Shown one piece after another: positions 1 to 8,752 of a stretch of 64,000 bases of DNA. The notes under the pieces were generated by a model that saw only the letters and a list, made by a program, of their open reading frames with translations, was not told the DNA's origin and did no database searches. Every line of letters begins with the position of its first letter. Position 1 is the stretch's first letter. A program made the position numbers and the translations under genes. Source of the DNA: UBA868 sp016776875 (GTDB taxonomy: Bacteria > Pseudomonadota > Gammaproteobacteria > Arenicellales > UBA868). The stretch is from positions 2,170,001 through 2,234,000 of the forward strand of contig CP179198.1 in NCBI GenBank assembly GCA_051201585.1, read 5' to 3'.

Positions 1-1
1 C

Positions 2-325
2 TCATCAGCGACTACGATCGGCTTAAGCCGCTTTCGGATTCTTTTTCAGGAAGTGTTACCCAATCTTCTTCCCCTTCTGATTGTGCTGCTCACCCTCGAA
101 ATGGGAATCGCGATTGTGGTCGAAACCATCCTGAGCTTTGTTGGACTCAGCGTGGCTTCTGATACCCCGACATGGGGAAATCTTATTCAAGAGGGCCGAC
201 AGTACATTCATCAAGCCCCATGGCTCCTCGGACTGCCAGTTGCCTGTGTGGTGTTGTCAGTACTCGGTCTGAATGCACTCGGTGACGGCATCAAGGAAGT
301 GATTGATCCGGAGTCTCGCCAATGA
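2..325 (+). CDS. Peptide-type ABC transporter permease, 3' end
   Basis: The reading frame is open from base 2, so this is the C-terminal part of a gene that starts outside the window. It encodes the last part of an inner-membrane permease of the DppC/OppC type. The conserved cytoplasmic-loop sequence (EVLPNLLPLLIV) is followed by two hydrophobic segments and the family's usual C-terminal pattern (TWGNLIQEGR, then LGDGIKEVIDP). The gene overlaps the next ATPase gene by 4 bases (ATGA at 322-325), so it belongs to the same operon. The substrate class, a small peptide or a related solute, is inferred only from the family. Confidence 0.88.
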   Translation, partial: SSATTIGLSRFRILFQEVLPNLLPLLIVLLTLEMGIAIVVETILSFVGLSVASDTPTWGNLIQEGRQYIHQAPWLLGLPVACVVLSVLGLNALGDGIKEVIDPESRQ

Positions 326-1200
326 CGCATGCGCTGAGTGTTAGCGATCTCCATCTCGGGATACGCAACGGTAACATCCTGACGCCGATTCTCCGTGGCA
401 TTAATCTGGATCTTTCTGAGGGTGAAATTCATGGCCTGGTGGGTGAGTCGGGCGCCGGCAAAACCATGCTGGGTCGCGTGATCCTGGATATTCTGCCTCC
501 AGCGGCAGTTATTACATCTGGCCAAGTTAAATATCCGGCGGGGACCTCAACACATTCGGCGCGAAACAATCGCGGCAATCAAAATCGCGGGCGGATCAGC
601 CTGATCCCCCAGGATCCCATGACCTCGCTCAACCCCGTGAAAAGAATTGGCAAGCAAATGAGTGAAATCCTGAAACTGGCACACCCCGACTCCTCCCATC
701 AGACTTACAAACGTGCTGAGCAACTCCTACGCGAAGTGAAGATCAAAAAACCTGAACAGGTGCTTCAGCAATATCCTCATCAACTCTCAGGCGGTATGCG
801 TCAACGTGTCCTGATTGCGATGGCCTTTAGTACCGAACCTAAATTGATTGTTGCCGACGAACCCACTACCGCTCTGGATGTGTCAGTGCAGCGTCAAGTG
901 CTACAACTCATTCGTGACTTACAGAAGAATCGAGGTACGACCATTCTTTTTGTGACCCACGATCTTGGTGTCGTGGCAAAAATATGCGATCGTGTCAGTC
1001 TGATGCACAGCGGGATGATCCTGGAACAAGGTGACGTTGCCGATGTGTTTCGCACACCCTCTCACCGTTATACCCAATCCCTGCTGGAAGCCATTCCAAG
1101 ATATGACCGCCCACGTGAAAAGTTAACCCCGGTTGCAGAAGATCTCCAAACCGAGTTAATTCAAACAGCTCGTGAATATGATCAGCACCGACAGACCTGA
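322..1200 (+). CDS. Peptide-type ABC transporter ATP-binding protein (DppD/OppD-like)
   Basis: This is a cytoplasmic ATPase subunit that powers the importer whose permease precedes it. Visible motifs are Walker A GESGAGKT (residues 41-48), Q-loop at IPQDP, signature LSGGMRQR (155-162) and Walker B LIVADEPTTALD (from 175). The C-terminal HRYTQSLLEAIP segment is typical of the oligopeptide/dipeptide ATPases. At 292 residues it is a little shorter than the usual 320-330. Its start overlaps the permease stop by 4 bases. Its own end overlaps the start of the second ATPase, which argues for translational coupling. Confidence 0.92.
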   Translation: MTHALSVSDLHLGIRNGNILTPILRGINLDLSEGEIHGLVGESGAGKTMLGRVILDILPPAAVITSGQVKYPAGTSTHSARNNRGNQNRGRISLIPQDPMTSLNPVKRIGKQMSEILKLAHPDSSHQTYKRAEQLLREVKIKKPEQVLQQYPHQLSGGMRQRVLIAMAFSTEPKLIVADEPTTALDVSVQRQVLQLIRDLQKNRGTTILFVTHDLGVVAKICDRVSLMHSGMILEQGDVADVFRTPSHRYTQSLLEAIPRYDRPREKLTPVAEDLQTELIQTAREYDQHRQT

Positions 1201-2037
1201 GGTGATCTCTGCAAGACGACTCAGCGTCGCTTTGCCAAATCTGGCAGCCAGACGGCGTTTTCAGCCAACACCGATGATCCCCATTATTCGGGAGATCGAT
1301 CTTCAGGCAAATAAAGGCCAATGTCTTGGAATCGTGGGGGAATCTGGATCCGGGAAGACGACCTTAGGGCGAACGCTGATTCGACTCATAAAACCAACTT
1401 CCGGCACCATTCTGTTTAATGGGCAAGACATCACATCGCTGGATGAAGCAGAACTGCGTCCCATCCGTGACCGAATGCAAATGATTTTTCAGGAGCCGCG
1501 CGCAGCGCTTAATCCCCGCCGGCGGATAGATGATGCCATCTCACAGCCACTACAGGCTTATAACAAAGTCACAGGCGTCTCAGAGGCCCGGGAACAAGCC
1601 GCAGACTTACTCCGGCAGGTGGGACTTGATCCATCGCTGGGCAAGCGATACCCGCGCGAACTCAGCGGCGGACAACTGCAACGCGTCTGTATCGCCCGTG
1701 CCATCTCTATTCGCCCTGCTTTGATTGTTGCGGATGAGATCGTCTCGGGCCTTGATATGTCCAGTCAGGCTCAAGTCCTAAATCTATTGGACGACTTAAG
1801 AACACAGTTGGGATTGTGTCTGATTTTTATCAGCCATGATCTTTCAGTGGTGCGCAGCATCTGTGACGACGTCGTCGTCATGCTTGATGGGCGACAGGTG
1901 GAGTCTGGGCCTGTCGCGCAGATGTTCACACAACCCAGACGACGGTACACTCAGTCCTTGATAGACGCGGTGCCCCTCCCTGAACCAGATGGGAACTGGC
2001 TAAAAACCACGAACGGCGAGACTGAAAATCAAAATAG
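1172..2037 (+). CDS. Peptide-type ABC transporter ATP-binding protein (DppF/OppF-like), reading through into an SDR
   Basis: This is the second ATPase of the importer. It has Walker A GESGSGKT (residues 56-63), signature LSGGQLQR (164-171) and Walker B LIVADE. The segment after Walker B reads IVSGLD instead of the common PTSALD. The start is GTG 1172 or ATG 1178, both overlapping the upstream gene. No stop follows the usual C-terminus (PLPEPDGNWL): the frame continues through an ATG at 2048 into a complete SDR and ends at 2824. A TAG at 2035-2037 comes into frame if one A is added to either A-run nearby (2024-2027 or 2031-2034), so I end the gene there. A real fusion of about 550 residues cannot be excluded. 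Confidence 0.85.
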
Positions 2038-2047
2038 GGTTAAAGCA

Positions 2048-2824
2048 ATGAACATAAAAGGAACAACAGCTTTGGTGACAGGGTCCAGCAGAGGCATCGG
2101 GCGTGAGCTAGTCGAAGCACTTGCCAAGAGCGGCGTCAAAAAGATTTATGCGACAGCACGAAACATCTCAGATATCGAGGAACTCTCCCGATCCTATCCG
2201 GATCTAGTCAAAACACTTTCGTTAGATGTCACAGATGATGCATCAGTTGATCACGCGGCCGCGCAATGTCAGGATGTCGAATTGCTGATCAATAACGCCG
2301 GCGTTAATAAAATGTCGGCGCTACTCGCTGCCGACGGCATCGATGATGCGCGGGCAGAAATGGAGACCAATTACTTTGGCACCTTACGTATGTGTCGCGC
2401 CTTTGCCCCTATCCTGAAAAATAATGGCGGTGGCTGCATTGTTAATCTGCTGTCGATTCTGTCCAACGTAGCGCTCCCGCTTATGGGATCCCTATGCGCG
2501 TCCAAAGCGGCAGGCCTTAGACTAACCGAAGGGGTTCGCGCTGAACTTGATGCTGACAATACCCTTGTGATGGCAGTCATGCCGGGCGCTGTCGATACCG
2601 ACATGAGCCGCGATTTCCCTCCACCTAAAATGCCGCCTGCAGACATTGCCAAGGCCATTATGGATGGGATCTTAAAAGGTGAAGAAGAGATCTTCCCGGG
2701 GGAAATGGCCAGCGGACTGCGTGAAGGTCTAAAAGCAGACCCCAAAGGCGTTGAAAAGAGCTCGCCGGCTATTTGCCCGGCTAAGCGCCTTTTCTCCTTT
2801 TACGCGTTGGCGCATAGGGCGTAG
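2048..2824 (+). CDS. SDR family oxidoreductase, probably frameshifted at its end
   Basis: This is a short-chain dehydrogenase/reductase with the nucleotide-binding motif TGSSRGIG (residues 11-18) and the NNAG motif. It starts at ATG 2048 with AGGGT eight bases upstream. The position of the catalytic YxxxK motif reads LCASK, so residue 149 (codon 2492-2494) is Leu instead of Tyr, while the Lys is kept. The C-terminus after VEK (SSPAICPAKR...) is unlike the family. Adding one A to the run at 2754-2757 gives VEKELAGYLPG and a stop at 2782-2784, a more normal ending. The substrate is unknown. The missing Tyr may be real or another sequence error. Confidence 0.8.
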   Translation: MNIKGTTALVTGSSRGIGRELVEALAKSGVKKIYATARNISDIEELSRSYPDLVKTLSLDVTDDASVDHAAAQCQDVELLINNAGVNKMSALLAADGIDDARAEMETNYFGTLRMCRAFAPILKNNGGGCIVNLLSILSNVALPLMGSLCASKAAGLRLTEGVRAELDADNTLVMAVMPGAVDTDMSRDFPPPKMPPADIAKAIMDGILKGEEEIFPGEMASGLREGLKADPKGVEKSSPAICPAKRLFSFYALAHRA

Positions 2825-2849
2825 CTGACTATTTTAGAAGGAAAGATTA

Positions 2850-3290
2850 ATGAATTGGATTGTTTACTTATCAGGTGAGATTCACTCGGACTGGCGGCAA
2901 CAAATAATTGACGGCTCGGAGATTCATAATCTGCCGATCACATTTACCTCAGCAGTGACTAATCATGAAGACAGTGATGCTGCAGGGGACATGCTGGGAG
3001 CCGAGGCCGTCCCTTTCTGGCGGGATCATAAATCCTCAAAAGTAAATGCGATTCGAACGAGAACACAGCTGGAAAATTGCGATATCGCAGTTATTCGATT
3101 TGGAGCAAAGTACAAACAATGGAATGCGGCTTTTGACGCCGGATTTTGCGCAGCGAAAAGTAAGCCTTACATCACACTCCATGACGAAGATATTGTCCAT
3201 GCGCTTAAAGAAGTCGATGCCGCAGCCATGGCATGGGCCCAAACGCCTGATCAGGTCGTTCAGATACTAAGATACGTCACTCGGGATTAG
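2850..3290 (+). CDS. ytoQ: YtoQ family protein
   Basis: This 146-residue soluble protein matches the YtoQ family, a small relative of nucleoside 2-deoxyribosyltransferases. The N-terminal IVYLSGEIHSDWR and the central FGAKYKQWNAAFDAGFCAA are the conserved blocks I recognise. The family has no established reaction that I can state. A good ribosome-binding site (AAGGA) lies seven bases before the ATG. It is on the same strand as the flanking SDR genes and may share their transcript. Confidence 0.85.
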   Translation: MNWIVYLSGEIHSDWRQQIIDGSEIHNLPITFTSAVTNHEDSDAAGDMLGAEAVPFWRDHKSSKVNAIRTRTQLENCDIAVIRFGAKYKQWNAAFDAGFCAAKSKPYITLHDEDIVHALKEVDAAAMAWAQTPDQVVQILRYVTRD

Positions 3291-3381
3291 CCAAAAAAGC
3301 GAAGGCAGCGGGTGTTTTACAAAAGACCAGTGTGACACAACGGTAAAAACAGATGCGATTCAAGCCTCGCGTGGTTTTTCT

Positions 3382-4152
3382 ATGAATAAAGAGTTATGGC
3401 ATCAAGACAGAGTTGCAATCGTAACAGGTGGCACGGCCGGCATCGGCCTTGAGATCGCCCGAACCCTCAAGTCACGCGGCGCCAACGTTGCCATTGGCGG
3501 TCGGCGCAGTGCTGAAACATATGATCATCTGGCTAAAGAAGAATTTTTTGTAGGCACTTTGGACGTCTGCGATTCTACCTCGGTGAGTCACTTTGTAGCT
3601 TCAGTAAAAAGTCACTACGGTGTGGCCGACCTTCTGATTAATTCGGCGGGTGTATCACTCCACCAAGCAGTATGTGGTCATAGTGACGAAGACTGGGATC
3701 TTGTGATTGAAACCAACCTTAATGGTCCTTTTAAAATGACGAGAGCTTGCCTACCCGATATGCTGAACAATCGCTGGGGACGAATTGTGAATATCGCTTC
3801 CACCGCAGCATCGACGGCTGTCTCTACTCATGCGGCTTACTGCGCATCAAAAGCAGGCTTACTTGGTCTTACGCGCGCGGTCGCTCTGGAAGGCGCTGAT
3901 CGAGGGGTGACCTGTACCGCAGTCAGCCCAACCTGGGTGGAAACCGAAATGCTTCAAAACAGCATCAAAAAAATGGCGCAGCAGTCAGGTAAAACGCCTG
4001 AATCGCAAAAGGAAGAAATCGCGGCCGCAAATCCACAAAACCGCCTGGTCCAGCCACAAGAAATTGCGGAACTTGTCTCTTTTTTATGCTCCGATCTTTC
4101 GCCCGCCCTAACTATGGAAGATATACAGGTCAATGCAGGCGCGCACTGGTAG
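3382..4152 (+). CDS. SDR family NAD(P)-dependent oxidoreductase
   Basis: A complete 256-residue short-chain dehydrogenase. It has the nucleotide-binding TGGTAGIG (residues 15-22), NSAG in place of NNAG (87-90), catalytic Ser140, Tyr153 and Lys157 in YCASK, and the PTWVETEM region after the active site. The C-terminus (MEDIQVNAGAHW) is typical of the 3-oxoacyl-ACP reductase-like or sugar-dehydrogenase-like branch. There is no obvious ribosome-binding site before the ATG. It ends next to the convergent glycosyltransferase gene. The substrate cannot be predicted. Confidence 0.88.
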   Translation: MNKELWHQDRVAIVTGGTAGIGLEIARTLKSRGANVAIGGRRSAETYDHLAKEEFFVGTLDVCDSTSVSHFVASVKSHYGVADLLINSAGVSLHQAVCGHSDEDWDLVIETNLNGPFKMTRACLPDMLNNRWGRIVNIASTAASTAVSTHAAYCASKAGLLGLTRAVALEGADRGVTCTAVSPTWVETEMLQNSIKKMAQQSGKTPESQKEEIAAANPQNRLVQPQEIAELVSFLCSDLSPALTMEDIQVNAGAHW

Positions 4153-4169
4153 ATTGGATTTTACCTAAC

Positions 4170-4191
4170 AACCCACAAAGAAATGGGTTTT
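4170..4191. terminator. Possible weak terminator between convergent genes
   Basis: AACCCA (4170-4175) and TGGGTT (4184-4189) form a 6-bp stem with an 8-base A-rich loop and a short T tail on the + strand. It lies between the SDR stop and the 3' end of the convergent glycosyltransferase. The stem is short, so this is only a candidate. Confidence 0.3.
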
Positions 4192-4211
4192 AGCAGCTCT
4201 CTATCGCTCAG

Positions 4212-4835
4212 CTATCCTCTATCTGCATCAAACAGTCCTGGAAATAGAATCAAATCGTCAGGTCGGTCAATGTCATGATGCTCGTGCAGTTGCGAGAAAG
4301 TTAAACCTGATTCCTTGAGACGGGTATACGTGGAGGACAGCACTTCTGAACTCCCCCATGGAATGTTCCGGAAAAGATTGGGTTCAGGCCTCTTGAGGCC
4401 GATCAGATAGTAGCCCCCATCTGCAGCCGGGCCAAGAACCACATCAATGCCGTTATTAAGGTCTTGTTCGGCTTGCCCAAAATCTTCAATACTTAAATCA
4501 GGGCAATCGGTACCGATTAATAAAGCCCAATCATAATCCGCCAATGCCTGACTAAAGGCATTTAACATACGCTCCCCGAGATCCACTCCTGATTGCGTAT
4601 GCAATGCAACGTCATAGGTCGCACGGCATTGATTGAAAAATGATCGATGCGAATCCGGGCTACACCAAAGCTGTACCGCAACGTTATGAAATGCAGTTGC
4701 GGTGTCTAGCGTCAGATGGACAAGTCTTGAATGCAATCGAGCAGCTCCTTCTGGCCCTAATTTTGGAATCAGACGTGTTTTTGCCTGACCTGCCTCCGGT
4801 GCGCGCGCAAACACAAGAATCACGCCACCTGTCAT
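4212..4835 (-). CDS. TIGR04282-type (DUF2064) glycosyltransferase, arsenosugar module
   Basis: A 207-residue nucleotidyl/glycosyltransferase-like protein of the DUF2064 family. The N-terminal FARAPEAGQAKTRLIP block and the GTDCPDLS motif identify it. Members of this family commonly sit beside ArsS and the TIGR04283 glycosyltransferase in gene sets annotated for arsenosugar biosynthesis, and both partners are directly upstream here. It is the last gene of the - strand operon, two bases after its neighbour. The actual sugar donor and acceptor have to be inferred from that context. Confidence 0.85.
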   Translation of the reverse strand: MTGGVILVFARAPEAGQAKTRLIPKLGPEGAARLHSRLVHLTLDTATAFHNVAVQLWCSPDSHRSFFNQCRATYDVALHTQSGVDLGERMLNAFSQALADYDWALLIGTDCPDLSIEDFGQAEQDLNNGIDVVLGPAADGGYYLIGLKRPEPNLFRNIPWGSSEVLSSTYTRLKESGLTFSQLHEHHDIDRPDDLILFPGLFDADRG

Positions 4836-4837
4836 CG

Positions 4838-5520
4838 CTAGCGATAAAACTTTTTCAGAATTTTGGGTGAAATCCCAATGCCATAGGCGCTACGTAACAG
4901 CCACATCAGGACGATGGTGCGAAAAATACCGTCCTGCTCCCATCGTCGGCTAGAGGTAATCAAGGGTGTTTTAATGCAAGCCGGCCGGCCAACCGCTTTC
5001 AGAAGCCGACTCAACGCGACGTCCTCCATTAATGACAGATTGGGTATCCCCCCCACGGCTTCCAATGCAGAACGGGCAACAAATATCCCTTGATCGCCCG
5101 TTGCAATACCGGTTATTTGCGATCGCTTATTCATTAATCCTTCAACGATGCGCAGAGAATAAAAGTGATTTCGGCCGGAAAGCTGGACGTCAAAACGTCC
5201 CCAACTGGCGCGGTCAAGCGCCTCAAGAATTAAATGATCTGCGTTATCCGGCACCAGGGTATCAGCGTGTACGAACCACAAAACAGGATGACGCGCGCGA
5301 TGAGTGCCAGCAGCTGCTGTTTGGCCCGGCCTCGCGGCGCAGACATCACATGGTCCGCATATGATGCGGCGCTCAGAACCGTAGTATCGCTACTGCCGCC
5401 ATCAACTACGATTACCTCATGTCCTCGTTCCCGAAATGCCTGAAGCCTACCGAGCACTTCGGTAATATGGCTTGCTTCATTCAGGGTGGGGACAATAATC
5501 GAAATACTTGAAATTGTCAT
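4838..5520 (-). CDS. TIGR04283-type family 2 glycosyltransferase, frameshifted
   Basis: The N-terminal part (from 5520) has the GT2 start SIIVPTLNEASHI, the VVDGGSSD motif and PRGRAKQ. The C-terminal part (to 4838) is in another frame and begins at the FVHADT motif, continuing with TGDQGIF and LMEDVALSRLL. The family reads straight from PRGRAxQ into the HADT block, so one base is missing around 5308-5322, where the sequence is the palindrome CAGCAGCTGCTG. The corrected protein has about 228 residues, normal for the family. The role is sugar transfer in the ArsS-linked pathway, inferred from context. Confidence 0.82.
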
Positions 5521-5545
5521 CGGCGCGGGTGACTCAGCTCCTCTC

Positions 5546-6517
5546 TTAAGAAGTCAACTCACCGCCACAACTACTACCTGATCCAGCCGTACAACCGTAA
5601 CAGTGATCGGCCACCCCAATAGGTTGGTCTTCGAGATTTACAGGCCTGACATCCCTAATATGGGGTCGCTTATTTCCATCGATCAGCAAGGGTAAACCCA
5701 GCATTTGATTGAAATCACAGTCGTAAACGAGGCCCTGCCAGTCAACACTGATCAATTCGCGACACATCACCTTCGAAAGGTTTTCCGAAGAAAAACTGCC
5801 GCGAAGCAGCGTCATATAGTCTTCAAACTCACCCTTCGAAACTAAAGTACTGCCGAAACGTTGAATGGGCATGTTTACGAGGGTAAACAGTTGATTAAAA
5901 TGAATCCCGTACTGATCATCAAGATGTTGTCGATAATCGACTTCCAGGGTCCGCTGGGATGGCGGCAAAAAAGGGCCTGTCGGGTTATACATCAAGTTCA
6001 GTTGTAGACCAGAGTTCGCTTCGCCGTAGCCCAGTTGATTCAGTTGGCGAAGCGCGATGATACTGTCATGGAATACGCCTTTTCCACGCTGACTATTTAC
6101 ATTTTCTTCTGAATAGCATGGCAATGAGGCGACGATTTCGACTCCTTGTCCAGCAAGAAATTCGGCTAGATCTTCCTGGCCTGACTCCAGCAAAACGGTC
6201 AGGTTGCAGCGATCGATAACCTCAACGTTAAGCGCTCGCGCAGCAACAACAAGACGACGAAAATACGGGTTTAATTCCGGTGCACCGCCAGTCAAATCCA
6301 GTCGCTTCACTTGACTCTCATCAAGAAAATCAATCACCGCATCGACGGTATCGGATGTCATCACTTCGGTTCGGCTAGGTCCTGCATTGACATGACAATG
6401 CGTACAGGACTGATTACAAAGATACCCCAGATTCACCTGCAGTGTTTGAAGACGCATTCGCCGTAAACGTGGAAAATCCGTGGCACTCGGATTCAATTTA
6501 GACAGCATATCGTGCAA
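5546..6517 (-). CDS. arsS: Arsenosugar biosynthesis radical SAM protein ArsS
   Basis: A 323-residue radical SAM enzyme. The iron-sulfur cluster motif is C34-x3-C38-x2-C41 (CNQSCTHC), followed by TGGAPE. The Cys-rich C-terminus (MCREL, YDCDFNQ, HCYGCTAGSGSSCGG) is characteristic of ArsS, which adds a 5'-deoxyadenosyl group to methylated arsenic. The start is TTG 6517: GGGAGG lies about seven bases upstream, the ideal spacing, whereas it would be too far from the ATG at 6508. Two ArsS-linked glycosyltransferases follow. No ArsM-type arsenite methyltransferase is visible nearby. Confidence 0.9.
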   Translation of the reverse strand: MHDMLSKLNPSATDFPRLRRMRLQTLQVNLGYLCNQSCTHCHVNAGPSRTEVMTSDTVDAVIDFLDESQVKRLDLTGGAPELNPYFRRLVVAARALNVEVIDRCNLTVLLESGQEDLAEFLAGQGVEIVASLPCYSEENVNSQRGKGVFHDSIIALRQLNQLGYGEANSGLQLNLMYNPTGPFLPPSQRTLEVDYRQHLDDQYGIHFNQLFTLVNMPIQRFGSTLVSKGEFEDYMTLLRGSFSSENLSKVMCRELISVDWQGLVYDCDFNQMLGLPLLIDGNKRPHIRDVRPVNLEDQPIGVADHCYGCTAGSGSSCGGELTS

Positions 6518-6530
6518 GATAAATCCTCCC

Positions 6531-7499
6531 TTAATCCAGCGCTACGGCAAAACAAGCGGCGACCCAAGCGGTCATTCCCTCACGCACCACCTGACAATTA
6601 TTAAAGCCCTGGCGCTCGAGTATTCGAGCCGCCTTCCCGGACCGCTTATGCGAGTGGCACACAATCACAATTGGACGGTCCAAATATGGAAGCAACTCGT
6701 CGATTCGCGTGTCAAGCTCGGGTAGTGGAATGTTTAAAGACTGAGGGATGTGACCGTACTCCCCCATAAATTCACTGCGCGAGCGGACATCCAAAATCAA
6801 CATATCCTGTCCCGACAATAATCTTTCATTAAGATCGCGGACATCCAGCATTCGATTCTGGCGCAGGCGCCTGATAAATCCAGGCAGAAAAACAGCCAAC
6901 GCAAAAAGTCCGATTGCGAGCAGGCCTTTTTGAATCAACCCCTCACCCCCTGCGATCAGCTCACGACCTGCAAATCCGATGTAGGTATACGCCACCGCGC
7001 CCGGCGCCATCGCAAAAAACGTAGCAAGGAAGTAATGCGAAATCCGAATGCGGGTGAGTCCCAGCGCATAGTTAAGAACATTAAATGGCAATAAAGGCAC
7101 CAATCTGACAAATGCGATGAATCGCCAGCCTTCCACCTCCACCCCGCGCTTCAACCGACGAACCCGCGCATTCGCTTTCTGTTCTACCCAGTCGGCTGCC
7201 AAATAGCGAGAGATCATAAAAGCAATTGTTGCGCCGATCGTCGCACCTGCCAAGCTATAAAACACGCCCCAAACCGGACCAAAAATAGCACCGCCGGCCA
7301 AGGTCATGACAGAGCCCGGGAGAAAAAATACGGTAGCGACGGCGTACATCCCGATAAAAACCAATGGACCCATCTCGCCGACGCGACTGATCCCCTGCGC
7401 CACCATCTCACTACTCGCACTCTCCCGATAAAAAAAAGCGGTGCTCAGCCCGATAACAATTAAAACGAATAGCAGCACGCGAATGCCGGTTTTATTCAT
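6531..7499 (-). CDS. TVP38/TMEM64 family membrane protein fused to a rhodanese domain
   Basis: The first two thirds of this 322-residue protein form a TVP38/TMEM64 (DedA-like, SNARE-associated) inner-membrane domain, with hydrophobic segments and the FLPGSVMTLAGGAIFG and RLVPLLPFNVLNY motifs. The last 100 residues are a cytoplasmic rhodanese domain (LILDVRSRSEF, HIPQSLNIPL, IVIVCHSHKRSGKAA). The catalytic Cys is present in VCHSHKRS, so sulfur transfer is possible. It precedes arsS in the same operon. The combined function is not known to me. Confidence 0.87.
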   Translation of the reverse strand: MNKTGIRVLLFVLIVIGLSTAFFYRESASSEMVAQGISRVGEMGPLVFIGMYAVATVFFLPGSVMTLAGGAIFGPVWGVFYSLAGATIGATIAFMISRYLAADWVEQKANARVRRLKRGVEVEGWRFIAFVRLVPLLPFNVLNYALGLTRIRISHYFLATFFAMAPGAVAYTYIGFAGRELIAGGEGLIQKGLLAIGLFALAVFLPGFIRRLRQNRMLDVRDLNERLLSGQDMLILDVRSRSEFMGEYGHIPQSLNIPLPELDTRIDELLPYLDRPIVIVCHSHKRSGKAARILERQGFNNCQVVREGMTAWVAACFAVALD

Positions 7500-7542
7500 A
7501 TTTGGAAATCAAAGTCGCAATTCCTTCTCGCGCTGCCAACTG

Positions 7543-8394
7543 CTAATCGCGGGGGCCGTGATGATCGACAGTCAATTCATCTGGTTTATTCCGAAACGGC
7601 AGAAGCAAAAGTCCCTGGATCGAGGTGACATCCCTGAGTTGGCGATAATTCTGGATCCCCACAACCATTCGCTTATGACCCGCTCGAGGCTGCTGACGGT
7701 AAGTGTCAAAAAGGTGGTCCCACAAAGACAGATTAAAGCCAAAATTTCGATTCGACTCGTCTTTCTCAACTGAATGGTGAACCCGGTGCATGTCCGGGGT
7801 CACAATCAGCAACCGCAAAATCCGATCCAGCGCTGCGGGAAGCTTTATATTTCCATGATTAAACATGGACGACGCATTCAGAATTACTTCAAAAATAACG
7901 ACCGCGGCCACCGGCGGTCCGAGTATCAGGATAGCAACAAACTTAATCAACATCGATACAATGATTTCAAGAGGATGAAAACGAACGCCGGTCGTGAAAT
8001 CGTAATCCAGATCTGCATGATGCACCCGATGCAGTCGCCACAGAGCCGGAATCGCATGCATCAGAACATGCTGAAGATAGATCACAAAGTCCAAGACCAC
8101 AATTGATATCGCGACCGATATGAGAGGTGGCAAATAAAAAAAATTCAATAGTCCCCAATTGTGCTCGCTGGCAAAAATCGCGACCCCAACCGCTGCCGTA
8201 GGGAAAATAAGGCGCAGCACAATACTATTTAAAACTACCAGTCCAAAATTATTTCCCCAGCGGACGATCTTTGAAACGCTGGACGCCCGTCGCGGTGCAA
8301 AAACCTCCCACACCGCCATCAAGAACAACACGCCACAGAAGACGCCGGCCCGAATGGCAACCTCATGGGTTAAGAGTAATTCGCTGATATCCAT
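7543..8394 (-). CDS. Sterol desaturase / fatty acid hydroxylase superfamily protein
   Basis: A 283-residue integral membrane di-iron enzyme. The histidine boxes HVLMH, HRVHH and the C-terminal HRVHHS are all present, among four or so hydrophobic segments. The superfamily hydroxylates or desaturates lipids. The substrate here is unknown. It is the first gene of the - strand run that leads through the TVP38 fusion to arsS, separated from the next gene by 43 bases. Confidence 0.87.
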   Translation of the reverse strand: MDISELLLTHEVAIRAGVFCGVLFLMAVWEVFAPRRASSVSKIVRWGNNFGLVVLNSIVLRLIFPTAAVGVAIFASEHNWGLLNFFYLPPLISVAISIVVLDFVIYLQHVLMHAIPALWRLHRVHHADLDYDFTTGVRFHPLEIIVSMLIKFVAILILGPPVAAVVIFEVILNASSMFNHGNIKLPAALDRILRLLIVTPDMHRVHHSVEKDESNRNFGFNLSLWDHLFDTYRQQPRAGHKRMVVGIQNYRQLRDVTSIQGLLLLPFRNKPDELTVDHHGPRD

Positions 8395-8752
8395 CGCTAC
8401 CTATAGGTTAGGGTCAATATGGCCGGATCGTCGTTAACGACAGACCACCCTAACATTATATAAATTAACCAGTGAAAAAATATCCCATCCAGGTGCTACG
8501 TAATTTCAACGCATCTTTTAGGTGCTCCTTGTATCGCTATCCTCTTCTGCACATGTGGGCTAGACGGTAAAGACGTTCATATTCCGTCTCTACAACCAGA
8601 AAATGTTCCGAAGAACTTATTCTCTCGCTTCACTCTCTTGAACTATCACGCTAGAACGAGAAATGATCTGTCTATGTCAAATTTTTCAGACTGGTTTCTG
8701 TCTAAGAAAAAGGATGTAGTCACTTGACGATCTGAAACTTAAATGACTTGTC
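8395..8752. promoter_or_regulatory. Intergenic region with inverted repeats upstream of the desaturase operon
   Basis: No gene is visible here. GTTAGGGT (8407-8414) is repeated inverted as ACCCTAAC (8447-8454), and a perfect palindrome TCGTTAACGA sits between them (8431-8440). They lie just upstream of the desaturase start at 8394, so they are candidate operator elements for the - strand operon. An AT-rich stretch follows at 8455-8470. I see nothing recognisable in 8500-8752. Confidence 0.3.

Noticed and set aside
3310..3375. Stretch with D-loop- and T-loop-like words (GTGACACAACGGTAA, GCGATTCAAGC) resembling a tRNA
   Set aside because: No acceptor stem pairing and no anticodon arm of proper size could be drawn around them.
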